Assembly: GCF_011290385.1 (NCBI RefSeq)
Contig: NZ_CP049785.1
Location: 409,008-473,007 of the forward strand
DNA length: 64,000 nt
Source of the DNA: Blattabacterium sp. DPU
GTDB lineage: Bacteria > Bacteroidota > Bacteroidia > Flavobacteriales > Blattabacteriaceae
Direction of reading: 5' to 3'
Part shown: piece after piece, positions 57,122 through 64,000 of the stretch
Layout of the letters: each line of letters opens with the position of its first letter
Position numbering within the stretch: position 1 is the stretch's first letter
Notes under the pieces: generated by a model
What the model saw: only the letters and a program-made list of their open reading frames with translations
The model's database searches: none
Told to the model about the DNA's origin: nothing
Made by a program: the position numbers and the translations under genes

Positions 57122-58378
57122 ATGTATTCTTACATTAATATTTATAGTAAAAATAATTCTTTATATGGTTCTATATCTATAACAGGATCTAAAAGTATAT
57201 CTAATCGTCTTTTAATTTTAAAAGCTATTTATAAAGATGATATTCACATAGAAAATCTTTCTAACAGTGAAGATACCGAAATACTAAAAAAAAGTTTAAT
57301 TAGTACTTCTGCTATATTAGATATTCATCATGCTGGAACTGCTATGCGATTTTTAACCTCGTATTTTTCTATACAAGAGGGAAAAAAAATAATATTAACA
57401 GGATCAGATAGAATGAAAGAAAGACCTATTTTTATACTCGTAGAAGCTCTTCGAAAACTGGGATCTAAAATTGATTATTTAGAAAAGGAAGGATTTCCCC
57501 CAATACAAATTTTAGGAAAAAAAATTTTAGGAGGAAAAATAGATATGAATGCAAAAGTGAGTAGTCAGTATATAAGTTCTCTTATGTTAATAGCTAGTCA
57601 ATTTCAAATGGGGTTGAAAATTTATCTAAAGGGAAATATTACATCCATTCCTTATATAAAAATGACTTTTGATTTACTGACTCTATCTGGAATAAAAGTA
57701 GATTGGAAAGAAAGGATTATTCATATTTATCCAGTAAAAAATAAGGGAAAAAAATATTTTTATGTAGAATCAGATTGGAGTTCTGCTTCTTATTATTATT
57801 CTATGGCTGCTATTGCAAAGAAAAGTCATATCATTTTACGTTCATATAACAATACTAGTTTGCAGGGAGATAAAGAAATTTCTTATATATATGAAAAATA
57901 TTTTGGAATTTCTACCGTCTTTGATAAAGATAAAAACGTAATAATATTAAAGAAAAAATTTAATTTTTTTCCCTATAAATTTATTGAATTAAATTTAAAT
58001 AAAACTCCAGATCTCGCTCAAACCATTGTAGTTACTTGTGCTGCCATTGGTATAAAATGTAGTTTTAAAGGATTAGAAACATTGAAAATTAAAGAAACAG
58101 ATAGATTACAAGCGTTAAAAAACGAGCTGTCAAAATTTGGAGTAATAACAAAAATCACCGATTCTTGTTTAGAAATAACAGATTATTATAGGAAAAAAAT
58201 TGATAAATTTGTTAGAATTAAAACTTATCAAGATCATAGAATGGCAATGGCTTTTTCTATATTTGGATTATGTTCTAATTTCATACAAATAGAAAATCCA
58301 AATGTTGTAGAAAAATCATATCCTAATTTTTGGAAAGATTTAAAATCTTTAGGTTTTTTAATTGATTATTATGAATAA
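57122..58378 (+). CDS. aroA: 3-phosphoshikimate 1-carboxyvinyltransferase (EPSP synthase)
   Basis: Condenses shikimate-3-phosphate and PEP in aromatic amino-acid synthesis. Motifs: ITGSKSISNRLLILKAI at the N-terminus, DIHHAGTAMRFLTSYFS, LTGSDRMKERPIFILVEALRKLGSKI, ESDWSSASYYYSMAA, KETDRLQALKNELSKFG and YQDHRMAMAFSIFGL. At 418 residues it is normal. Together with argH and dapF it marks essential amino-acid supply. The 3' end overlaps the NlpC/P60 gene by 10 bases. Confidence 0.95.
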   Translation: MYSYINIYSKNNSLYGSISITGSKSISNRLLILKAIYKDDIHIENLSNSEDTEILKKSLISTSAILDIHHAGTAMRFLTSYFSIQEGKKIILTGSDRMKERPIFILVEALRKLGSKIDYLEKEGFPPIQILGKKILGGKIDMNAKVSSQYISSLMLIASQFQMGLKIYLKGNITSIPYIKMTFDLLTLSGIKVDWKERIIHIYPVKNKGKKYFYVESDWSSASYYYSMAAIAKKSHIILRSYNNTSLQGDKEISYIYEKYFGISTVFDKDKNVIILKKKFNFFPYKFIELNLNKTPDLAQTIVVTCAAIGIKCSFKGLETLKIKETDRLQALKNELSKFGVITKITDSCLEITDYYRKKIDKFVRIKTYQDHRMAMAFSIFGLCSNFIQIENPNVVEKSYPNFWKDLKSLGFLIDYYE

Positions 58379-59010
58379 AAAAGAATTCTTCTTGCCATGA
58401 TAAATTTATGATTCCAATATTTTTGATATAATTGAGATATAATTACTCCATTAGATGTAGAAGCATGAATAAAAAATATGTTATTATTGCTAATATGTGT
58501 TACCATTCCTACATGATTAATTTTTTTGGATGTTCCTGTTGCAAAAAATAATAAATCTCCTTTTTTTATTTGTTTTTTTGGAACAAAAAAACCAATCTTA
58601 GCTTGATTGTAAGAAATACGTGGTAAGAATATTTTATAATACGCAAAGATATTTTTTATAAAAGCAGAACAATCTATTCCATTTTTGTTTTTTCCTCCAT
58701 ATTTATACGGAGTAGATATATAATCTATAGCTTTTTCTATAATAGATTCTGTCTGTTCTTTTTTTTTTAAAAAAAGTTTTTGATTCAAAAATTGAAAATA
58801 ATTTTTAGAATTATCTCTATATATATTTTGTTTTTTCTTTTTAAAAGAAATTCTTTCATATTTATTATTGGATTCTACATTTCCATATAATGAGATAGAA
58901 ATAAGGTAATAATAAAAAATTATAAGTAAAAAAATTTTATAATTTATGATAAACTTTTTTTCTTGTTTTAAATACCACCGATAAAAAAAGAGAGACTCAA
59001 ATGTAAACAA
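58369..59010 (-). CDS. NlpC/P60-family peptidoglycan endopeptidase
   Basis: Cleaves peptide bonds in murein or muropeptides in the envelope. The N-terminal membrane segment (about residues 22-40) looks like a signal anchor. The papain-like domain has catalytic Cys in YGGKNKNGIDCSAFIKNIF, His in INHVGMVTHI and the third polar residue in FIHAST. At 213 residues it resembles Spr/MepS-type hydrolases. No other in-frame ATG exists before the domain, so the start at 59010 is kept. Confidence 0.88.
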   Translation of the reverse strand: MFTFESLFFYRWYLKQEKKFIINYKIFLLIIFYYYLISISLYGNVESNNKYERISFKKKKQNIYRDNSKNYFQFLNQKLFLKKKEQTESIIEKAIDYISTPYKYGGKNKNGIDCSAFIKNIFAYYKIFLPRISYNQAKIGFFVPKKQIKKGDLLFFATGTSKKINHVGMVTHISNNNIFFIHASTSNGVIISQLYQKYWNHKFIMARRILFYS

Positions 59011-59066
59011 AATACTTGTATTAAATATAAAAAAAATTTAATTTGTGTCATTAATTTTTTTACAAA

Positions 59067-59138
59067 GGCCCATTCGTCTATTGGTTAGGACGTCAGGTTT
59101 TCATCCTGGAAAGAGGGGTTCGATTCCCCTATGGGCTA
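59067..59138 (+). tRNA. tRNA-Glu (TTC)
   Basis: Plus-strand cloverleaf. Acceptor GGCCCAT pairs with ATGGGCT (first pair G-T), discriminator A. Anticodon stem TCAGG/CCTGG with loop TTTTCAT and anticodon TTC. T arm AGGGG-TTCGATT-CCCCT. CCA is not encoded. It lies 11 bases upstream of rpsT, so the two may share a transcript. Confidence 0.96.
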
Positions 59139-59149
59139 TAATAATCATT

Positions 59150-59392
59150 ATGGCAAATCATTCATCCTCTTTAAAAAGAATCAGACAAAATCATACTAGG
59201 CGTTTACGTAATAAATATATATATAGAAGTACTAAAACAGCTATAAAAAAATTGTTAACAGATAAAAATGAAAAACAATATTCTATTGTTATTTCTATGA
59301 TAGATAAATTGTCCAAAAAAAATATTATACATGTAAATAAAGCTGCACGATTGAAAAAAAAATTAAGTAAAAAATTATTCCTAAATCCATGA
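59150..59392 (+). CDS. rpsT: 30S ribosomal protein S20
   Basis: Small-subunit protein that binds the 5' and 3' minor domains of 16S rRNA. MANHSSSLKRIRQNHTRRLRNK is a clear N-terminus, and KAARLKKKLSKK a typical end. At 80 residues it is normal. The same frame is open back to a GTG at 59045, but that runs through tRNA-Glu and is excluded. Its stop overlaps the ATG of the next small frame. Confidence 0.96.
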   Translation: MANHSSSLKRIRQNHTRRLRNKYIYRSTKTAIKKLLTDKNEKQYSIVISMIDKLSKKNIIHVNKAARLKKKLSKKLFLNP

Positions 59393-59816
59393 AATTTTTA
59401 CTAAAAATTCATCATTATATAGCTTGTTTGTTGATGATTCTTTTTTTCATGGAAATGATATATATTTTATGGCATAAAAAAACATTTCAAAATACAAATC
59501 GAGTTTTTTTTTTATAATTGTATTGAATTTTACAGTATTCATTATGCTTTTTCAAATTTTTATAGGTTTACTGTTAATGCTTTCCCATTTTTTTTATTTA
59601 TTCAGAAATGGAATTGAAATTATTGAAATTTTCAAACAAGAAAAAATTCGTTTCAAGTTCATTGAACATCCAATTATGATGATTATCAGTTTTGTTATGT
59701 TTCTTTTTTTTTGTAAAAAATTATATCAAAATCAATATACAAAAATTACTCATACGGTTTTATTTTTATTTTTTATATCGGTATTAGCTTTTATATTTCG
59801 ATTTCCTTTTTTTTAA
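59389..59816 (+). pseudogene. Small membrane-protein gene split at a T10 run
   Basis: A 42-codon frame (59389-59517) starting MKFLLKIHHYIACLLMILFF ends just after a T10 run at 59504-59513. The next frame (from TTG 59523 to 59816; LNFTVFIMLFQIFIGLLLML...) is open upstream through the same T run. Adding one T joins them as Val-Phe-Phe-Phe-Ile-Ile-Val-Leu, giving one protein of about 142 residues with four hydrophobic helices. I do not recognise its function; the helical plan suggests an uncharacterised inner-membrane protein. Whether it is a real break, a slippage site, or a miscalled base cannot be told here. Confidence 0.6.
59504..59513 (+). other. T10 homopolymer at the junction of two membrane-protein frames
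   Basis: Ten T in sense orientation. With ten, the first frame stops at TAA (59515-59517); with eleven, the second frame continues. Same one-base deficit as at murD. Confidence 0.85.
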
Positions 59817-59828
59817 TTTAATTTGAAT

Positions 59829-60641
59829 ATGAAAATCAATCCATTATCTCCAATAGGAATATTTGATTCTGGAATTGGTGGACTTATTATAGCCAAAGAA
59901 ATGAAAATTCAAATGCCTAATGAAGATTTTATTTATTTCGGAGACACAAAAAATATGCCTTATGGAGAAAAATCCCAAGAATTTATTCGAAAAAATTCTA
60001 TGAAAATCGTTTCTTTCCTTTACAAAAAAAAATGTAAAGCAATAGTTATAGCATGTAATTCTATCGCATCTAATGCTTTGGATCTGATTCAAAAAAAATT
60101 TCATAAAAAAATATTAATATTTAATGTTATAGATCCTGTAGTAAAAAATACTATTTTTCTTTCTTATAAAAAAATAGGAATAATCGCAACACCTGCTACT
60201 ATACATTCAAATTTTTATCAAAAAAAAATAAAAAAATACTATCGTCATATAGATCTCGTTCAAATGTCCACTCCTTTATTAGCTCCTATTATAGAAAATG
60301 GATGGGAAATAGAAAAAATAAATCCTATCATAGAAAATTATTTAAATCATTTCAAATCAATAGATGCAATATTATTAGCTTGTACTCATTATTTATTTTT
60401 AAAAGAAAAAATAGAAAATTTTTATCATGGAAAAGTTCATTTGATTGATATACAGAAAATAGTAGTGCAAGAAATCAAAAAAAAACTGAGTAAAAAAAAA
60501 TTATTATGCTTACATCCAATCTGGAATAGGTCTCCTATTTTTTATACATCTAGTTCTATTCCCTTTTTTTTTGAAAAAAAAGTGCGAATTCTTTTTGGAA
60601 AAAAAGTGTTTTTTAAAACACATATTTTTAATTTTTTCTAA
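59829..60641 (+). CDS. murI: Glutamate racemase MurI
   Basis: Makes D-glutamate, the substrate of MurD. Motifs: IGIFDSGIGGLIIAKEM, FGDTKNMPYGEKS, first catalytic Cys in IACNSIASNAL and second in LLACTHYLFLKE. The frame opens at a TTG at 59823, but the ATG at 59829 gives the normal start (270 residues). It is active-site complete. The 3' end overlaps maeB by 14 bases. Confidence 0.95.
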   Translation: MKINPLSPIGIFDSGIGGLIIAKEMKIQMPNEDFIYFGDTKNMPYGEKSQEFIRKNSMKIVSFLYKKKCKAIVIACNSIASNALDLIQKKFHKKILIFNVIDPVVKNTIFLSYKKIGIIATPATIHSNFYQKKIKKYYRHIDLVQMSTPLLAPIIENGWEIEKINPIIENYLNHFKSIDAILLACTHYLFLKEKIENFYHGKVHLIDIQKIVVQEIKKKLSKKKLLCLHPIWNRSPIFYTSSSIPFFFEKKVRILFGKKVFFKTHIFNFF

Positions 60642-62901
60642 TTTGTGCATCGATTACAGCTAAAGTGGTTAAATTAACTATTTCTTCTATGCTAGATTGC
60701 ATTTGCATAACATGTGCAGGTTTTCGCATTCCTAACATAACAGGTCCTATAGTTTGAACATCTCCTAATCCTCTAATAAATTTATAAGTCAAATTACCTG
60801 ATTCTAAATTTGGAAATATAAAAATGTTTGCTTTTTTTTTAACAAGTTTAGAAAAAGGAAATTTATTAGACAATAAAAATTCATTTAAAGCAAAATCAGG
60901 TTGTACTTCTCCATCTACTATCAAATCTGGATATTTTTTATGTAAAAAAGCAACTGTTTGAGAAACTTTAGAAGATGTTTTTGTATTAGATGAAAAATTT
61001 TGAAAAGATAACATAGCTATATGTGGTTCAATATCAAAATTTTTAACGACATGGGATGCCATTAAAGCTATTCTAGCTAACTCTTCACTTGTTGGATCTG
61101 GAATAACAGCTGTATCTGCTAAAAATAGAGGTCCACGTTTTGTTAATAAAATCATCATTCCTGCTGTTTTGTGAACACAATCAGCTTTTCCGATTACTTC
61201 CAGCATAGGACGTAAACTTAATGAAAAACTTCTAGAATATCCCGTAATAACAGCATCTGCTTTCCCTTGATCTACCATCATAGCTCCAAAATGATCATTA
61301 GTACGCATACGAATTTTTGAATCATATAAAGTTAATCCTTTTCTATTTCTTCTTTTCCAAAGAATTTGGGAAAAGTATTCTACTTTTTTTACTTCTTTTT
61401 CTGGATCTATAATTTCTAATTCAACATCTAAATTATTTTCATGAATTAAACTTTGAATACGATCTTCATTTCCTAAAACTATAGAATTCAAAATAATTCC
61501 TTCTTCATGAAGAATTTGAACAGATTTTAAAATATCGTATTCTTCTCCATTACAAAAAACAACTTTTTTAGGATTTGTACGTGCTCTATTTTGAATCATT
61601 CTAAGCATTTTACTTTCATATCCCATTCTATCAAGTAATTTTTCTTGATAAATTTTCCAGTCTAATATAGGATTCTTTGCGACTCCAGAATCCATGGCCG
61701 CTTTGGCTACAGCAGGAGCAACACGAGTAATTAAACGATTATCAAAAGGTTTTGGAATAATATATTCTTTTCCAAAAGAAATATTTTTTTTATTATAAAC
61801 AATATTCACCTGTTCTGGTACTGGTTCTTTTGCTAAAGAAGCAATGGCATGTACTGCTGCAAGTTTCATTTCGTCATTAATGACATTCGCATGAACATCC
61901 AAGGCTCCCCTGAATATGTAAGGGAATCCCAAAACATTATTCACCTGATTAGGATAATCACTTCTTCCTGTTGCCATAATAACATCTGAACGTACTTTAA
62001 TCGCTAAATTGTAATCTATTTCTGGATCAGGATTTGCCATAGCAAATACAATAGGATTTTTAGCCATGTTTTTTAACATATCAGTAGTTAATATTCCTCC
62101 TATAGATAATCCAATAAAAACATCTACGTTCTTAATAGCCTGTTCTAATTTTTTAATGGGAAAAGTATTTACCGCAAATTCTATTTTTTCTTCATTCAAA
62201 TCTTTCCTTGAAAGATGCAATAAACCCTTACTATCAAACATAAGAATATTTTCAGGTTTAACTCCAAGTTTTTTGTATATCCTAGCACAAGAAATTGCGG
62301 CAGCACCAGCTCCATTAACTACCATTTTAATTTCATGAATTTTTTTTCCTACATAAGTGATAGCGTTAAGTAGTGCTGCTGCCGAAATAATAGCTGTCCC
62401 ATGTTGATCATCATGCATAACAGGAATATTAAGTTCTTTTTTAAGTCTTCTTTCTATTTCAAAAGCTTCTGGAGCTTTTATATCTTCTAGATTAATCCCT
62501 CCAAAAGTAGGAGCAATAGCTTTTACAGTTTCTATAAATTTTTCAGGATCTGATTCGTCTATTTCTATATCAAAAACATCAATCCCAGAAAATATTTTGA
62601 ATAAAAGAGCTTTCCCTTCCATAACCGGTTTAGAAGCTAACGCTCCAATATTTCCAAGACCCAATACAGCAGATCCGTTAGTAATTACGGCAACAAGATT
62701 CCCTTTAGATGTATATTTATACACTTCTGTAGAAGAACGAGCTATTTCCTTGCAGGGTTCAGCAACTCCTGGAGAATAAGCAAGAGATAAATCTCTTTGA
62801 CTACTATATTTTTTTGTAGGAGTAATTTGTATTTTTCCAGAGGGAAACTGACTATGGTAATTTAAAGATTCTTTACGAAAATTTCTTATATTTTTTCTCA
62901 T
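60628..62901 (-). CDS. maeB: Malic enzyme (NADP-type) fused to phosphotransacetylase-like domain
   Basis: Oxidative decarboxylation of malate to pyruvate. N-terminal malic domain: RDLSLAYSPGVAEPCKEI, TNGSAVLGLGNIG, GGINLEDIKAPEAFEIE and HDDQHGTAI; then an NAD(P)-binding part with VNGAGAAAISCARIYKKLG. The last 330 residues resemble phosphotransacetylase, a known MaeB arrangement that is regulatory rather than catalytic. The frame opens at 62955, but the ATG at 62901 gives the typical MRKNIRNFRKESLNYH start (757 residues). It supplies pyruvate and NADPH from imported dicarboxylates (inference). Confidence 0.94.
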   Translation of the reverse strand: MRKNIRNFRKESLNYHSQFPSGKIQITPTKKYSSQRDLSLAYSPGVAEPCKEIARSSTEVYKYTSKGNLVAVITNGSAVLGLGNIGALASKPVMEGKALLFKIFSGIDVFDIEIDESDPEKFIETVKAIAPTFGGINLEDIKAPEAFEIERRLKKELNIPVMHDDQHGTAIISAAALLNAITYVGKKIHEIKMVVNGAGAAAISCARIYKKLGVKPENILMFDSKGLLHLSRKDLNEEKIEFAVNTFPIKKLEQAIKNVDVFIGLSIGGILTTDMLKNMAKNPIVFAMANPDPEIDYNLAIKVRSDVIMATGRSDYPNQVNNVLGFPYIFRGALDVHANVINDEMKLAAVHAIASLAKEPVPEQVNIVYNKKNISFGKEYIIPKPFDNRLITRVAPAVAKAAMDSGVAKNPILDWKIYQEKLLDRMGYESKMLRMIQNRARTNPKKVVFCNGEEYDILKSVQILHEEGIILNSIVLGNEDRIQSLIHENNLDVELEIIDPEKEVKKVEYFSQILWKRRNRKGLTLYDSKIRMRTNDHFGAMMVDQGKADAVITGYSRSFSLSLRPMLEVIGKADCVHKTAGMMILLTKRGPLFLADTAVIPDPTSEELARIALMASHVVKNFDIEPHIAMLSFQNFSSNTKTSSKVSQTVAFLHKKYPDLIVDGEVQPDFALNEFLLSNKFPFSKLVKKKANIFIFPNLESGNLTYKFIRGLGDVQTIGPVMLGMRKPAHVMQMQSSIEEIVNLTTLAVIDAQIRKN

Positions 62902-62936
62902 TATGTTTAATAATATTAAAAATTTGAAAACAGTAT

Positions 62937-63392
62937 TTATATATTTTGATTCCAAAAAATATCTTTTTCAAAAAAATATTTTTTATCTGTTTTCCATCTG
63001 ATTATAAGTTTATAATATCCTTTTTTTAAAAATTTTTTAGGAATCAATAATATTTTTTTGGAAGATTTCAATATTTTAAAGGATTTTGTAAAATCTAAAT
63101 CTTTGGAAGAAGATCTAAATAAAGTAAAAAAACCATGAATATCATTGTTAACAGGTGGAAATATTATTTCAATTCCAGAATATAAAATCAAAACTTTGAT
63201 TTTTATAGGAAGTTGTAACACATTTTTTTTCTCATTTATAATTTCTTGATATTTCATTTCTTCTTCATAATATCTATTTGATACAAGTTGACTTCCTACA
63301 TGTGGAAAAAAGAAAGCAACGTAAATAATAAAGATTATAAAAATAACCAAAGATAACACGATTCCAGTATCCCAATTGAATTTGATTTTCAT
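62937..63392 (-). CDS. FixH/CcoH-family cbb3 oxidase assembly protein
   Basis: Small membrane-anchored protein associated with assembly of cbb3-type oxidase. It begins KIKFNWDTGIVLSLVIFIIFIIYVAFF, a basic tail followed by one helix, with Trp-Asp-Thr-Gly typical of FixH. The rest is a periplasmic beta-rich domain ending LIIRWKTDKKYFFEKDIFW. At 151 residues it is normal. It sits between ccoP and maeB on the same strand, the usual flavobacterial context. Confidence 0.83.
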   Translation of the reverse strand: MKIKFNWDTGIVLSLVIFIIFIIYVAFFFPHVGSQLVSNRYYEEEMKYQEIINEKKNVLQLPIKIKVLILYSGIEIIFPPVNNDIHGFFTLFRSSSKDLDFTKSFKILKSSKKILLIPKKFLKKGYYKLIIRWKTDKKYFFEKDIFWNQNI

Positions 63393-63452
63393 AATTAAAA
63401 CTTATAGTTTTTTTTTTATAAAAATAAAGCTTATGTAATAATAATGAATGAT

Positions 63453-63971
63453 TTATATCTTACTCCATTCTTTTATCTTCGTTCCTTGAGGGACTTTTCC
63501 TGTCAAAGGTTTTTTTGATTTTTTATTGATAAAATAAACATAACTAGATATTTTTTCAATATCATTTCCTTTAATTTCTCCGGATTTACCAAAAGCACGC
63601 ATAGTTGGGTTATTAGTACTACCATTCCATATTACGTAAAATATATTTTTAAATAAATCTTTCTCTTTTATATTGATCCAATAATCATCTGTTAAATTAG
63701 GGCCTACATTCCCACTTCCATCAGATTGATGACAAGTAGCACAATTTTCTTCGAAAAGAACTTTGCCATTATTGATTAAATTCTCCTTAAAATATGCATT
63801 CTCTATAGTTACTTGTGGAGTTTTTTTTTCAAAAATTTCAATTTCTCTTAATTGATTTTTGTAAGATAAATCATATTCCTTATAAGGATTAGAAAAATCT
63901 ATTAATAAATAAGAAAAAAAATAAATTGCTGAAAAAACAATTGTAAGATAAAAAAGATGAATCCACCACAT
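63453..63971 (-). CDS. ccoP: cbb3-type cytochrome c oxidase subunit III (CcoP), 3' part
   Basis: Membrane-anchored cytochrome c subunit. It has one helix (IHLFYLTIVFSAIYFFSYLLI), then a single heme-c domain with CATCH (about residue 80), GPNLTDDYW and an axial-Met candidate in PTMRAFGKSG. At 172 residues it lacks the first helix and linker found in complete CcoP. The reading frame meets TAG at 63995-63993, eight codons before the ATG, although homology should continue upstream (the protein normally has ELDNxLPxWW here). The upstream bases form an inverted repeat with the arm. See the finding on the window end. Confidence 0.85.
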   Translation of the reverse strand: MWWIHLFYLTIVFSAIYFFSYLLIDFSNPYKEYDLSYKNQLREIEIFEKKTPQVTIENAYFKENLINNGKVLFEENCATCHQSDGSGNVGPNLTDDYWINIKEKDLFKNIFYVIWNGSTNNPTMRAFGKSGEIKGNDIEKISSYVYFINKKSKKPLTGKVPQGTKIKEWSKI

Positions 63972-64000
63972 AGGAATTAGATAATAAATTACCTATGTGG
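63966..64000. repeat. Inverted repeat at the window end, abutting ccoP
   Basis: CCACATAGG (63966-63974) and CCTATGTGG (63992-64000) are exact reverse complements around 17 bases. The arm equals the codons Pro-Met-Trp of CcoP. The plus strand 63974-64000 reads ELDNKLPMW, the motif that should precede MWWIHL on the minus strand. The right arm runs to the last base, so it may be longer than seen. Confidence 0.85.

Noticed and set aside
59045..59149. N-terminal extension of rpsT
   Set aside because: The in-frame GTG at 59045 reads straight through tRNA-Glu; the S20 family N-terminus is at 59150.
62902..62955. N-terminal extension of malic enzyme
   Set aside because: Adds 18 hydrophobic residues overlapping fixH; the family N-terminus starts at 62901.
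1..64000. CRISPR array, insertion sequence, integron or replication origin
   Set aside because: No spaced direct repeats, transposase, integrase, or dnaA-box cluster was seen on reading both strands; gyrB alone does not mark an origin here.

Overview
This window comes from a very AT-rich, tightly packed bacterial chromosome. I infer a reduced member of the Flavobacteriales, most likely a Blattabacterium-type cockroach endosymbiont. The evidence is the A/T-biased codon use, Lys/Asn/Ile-rich proteins, almost no spacer DNA, Bacteroidota-type promoters (TTTG, then TAnnTTTG) in front of tRNAs, a split transketolase, a mevalonate-pathway decarboxylase, a cbb3-type oxidase with FixH, and a peptidoglycan/division cluster in flavobacterial order. 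I saw no rRNA, phage, insertion sequence, CRISPR or plasmid gene, and no stretch above 300 bases without a gene.

Layout. 1-6.6 kb: the 3' end of dnaG, a 2-Cys peroxiredoxin, mtaB, lipB, lysS, an amidohydrolase and rsmG. 6.7-18.7 kb: aspartate aminotransferase, tRNA-His, mvaD, a dicarboxylate/glutamate symporter, tRNA-Gln, rpsP, truB, uppP, gyrB, argH, trmD, der and ruvA. 18.7-31 kb: a PiT phosphate transporter, a LuxE-like protein, a CvpA-like protein, a small conserved protein before pheS, rlmB, two small envelope proteins, murB, a degenerate purine nucleoside phosphorylase, mrp, a phosphopantetheinyl transferase, pnuC and hisS. 31-45.5 kb: a minus-strand dcw cluster, transcribed rsmH-ftsL-ftsI-murE-mraY-murD-ftsW-murG-murC-ftsQ-ftsA-ftsZ and probably hisS. 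45.5-54.9 kb: tgt, an LptF/G-type permease, htrA, dapF, an M42 peptidase, ychF, tatC, an OmpA-family protein and smpB. 54.9-64 kb: split transketolase, a MazG-like protein, aroA, an NlpC/P60 protein, tRNA-Glu, rpsT, an interrupted membrane-protein gene, murI, malic enzyme, fixH and the 3' part of ccoP.

How the genes fit together. Peptidoglycan synthesis and division dominate: dapF makes meso-DAP, murI makes D-glutamate, murB to murG make and assemble the precursor, uppP recycles the carrier lipid, and the fts genes divide the cell. Host-provisioning or nitrogen metabolism is represented by argH, aroA, aspartate aminotransferase and dapF, with carbon and energy from malic enzyme, transketolase and the cbb3 oxidase. 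The rest is translation and tRNA modification.

No wholly new multi-gene system is visible. The unusual signals are signs of genome erosion and homopolymer dependence. murD is broken by one base at an A9 run. A small membrane-protein gene is broken in the same sense at a T10 run. mvaD carries an intact A15 run. A PNP-family protein has lost essentially all active-site motifs but stays open. Tgt lacks the usual zinc cysteines. The last 35 bases form an inverted repeat in which the conserved CcoP motif missing from the minus strand appears on the plus strand. Ten of fourteen convergent gene pairs overlap at their 3' ends.
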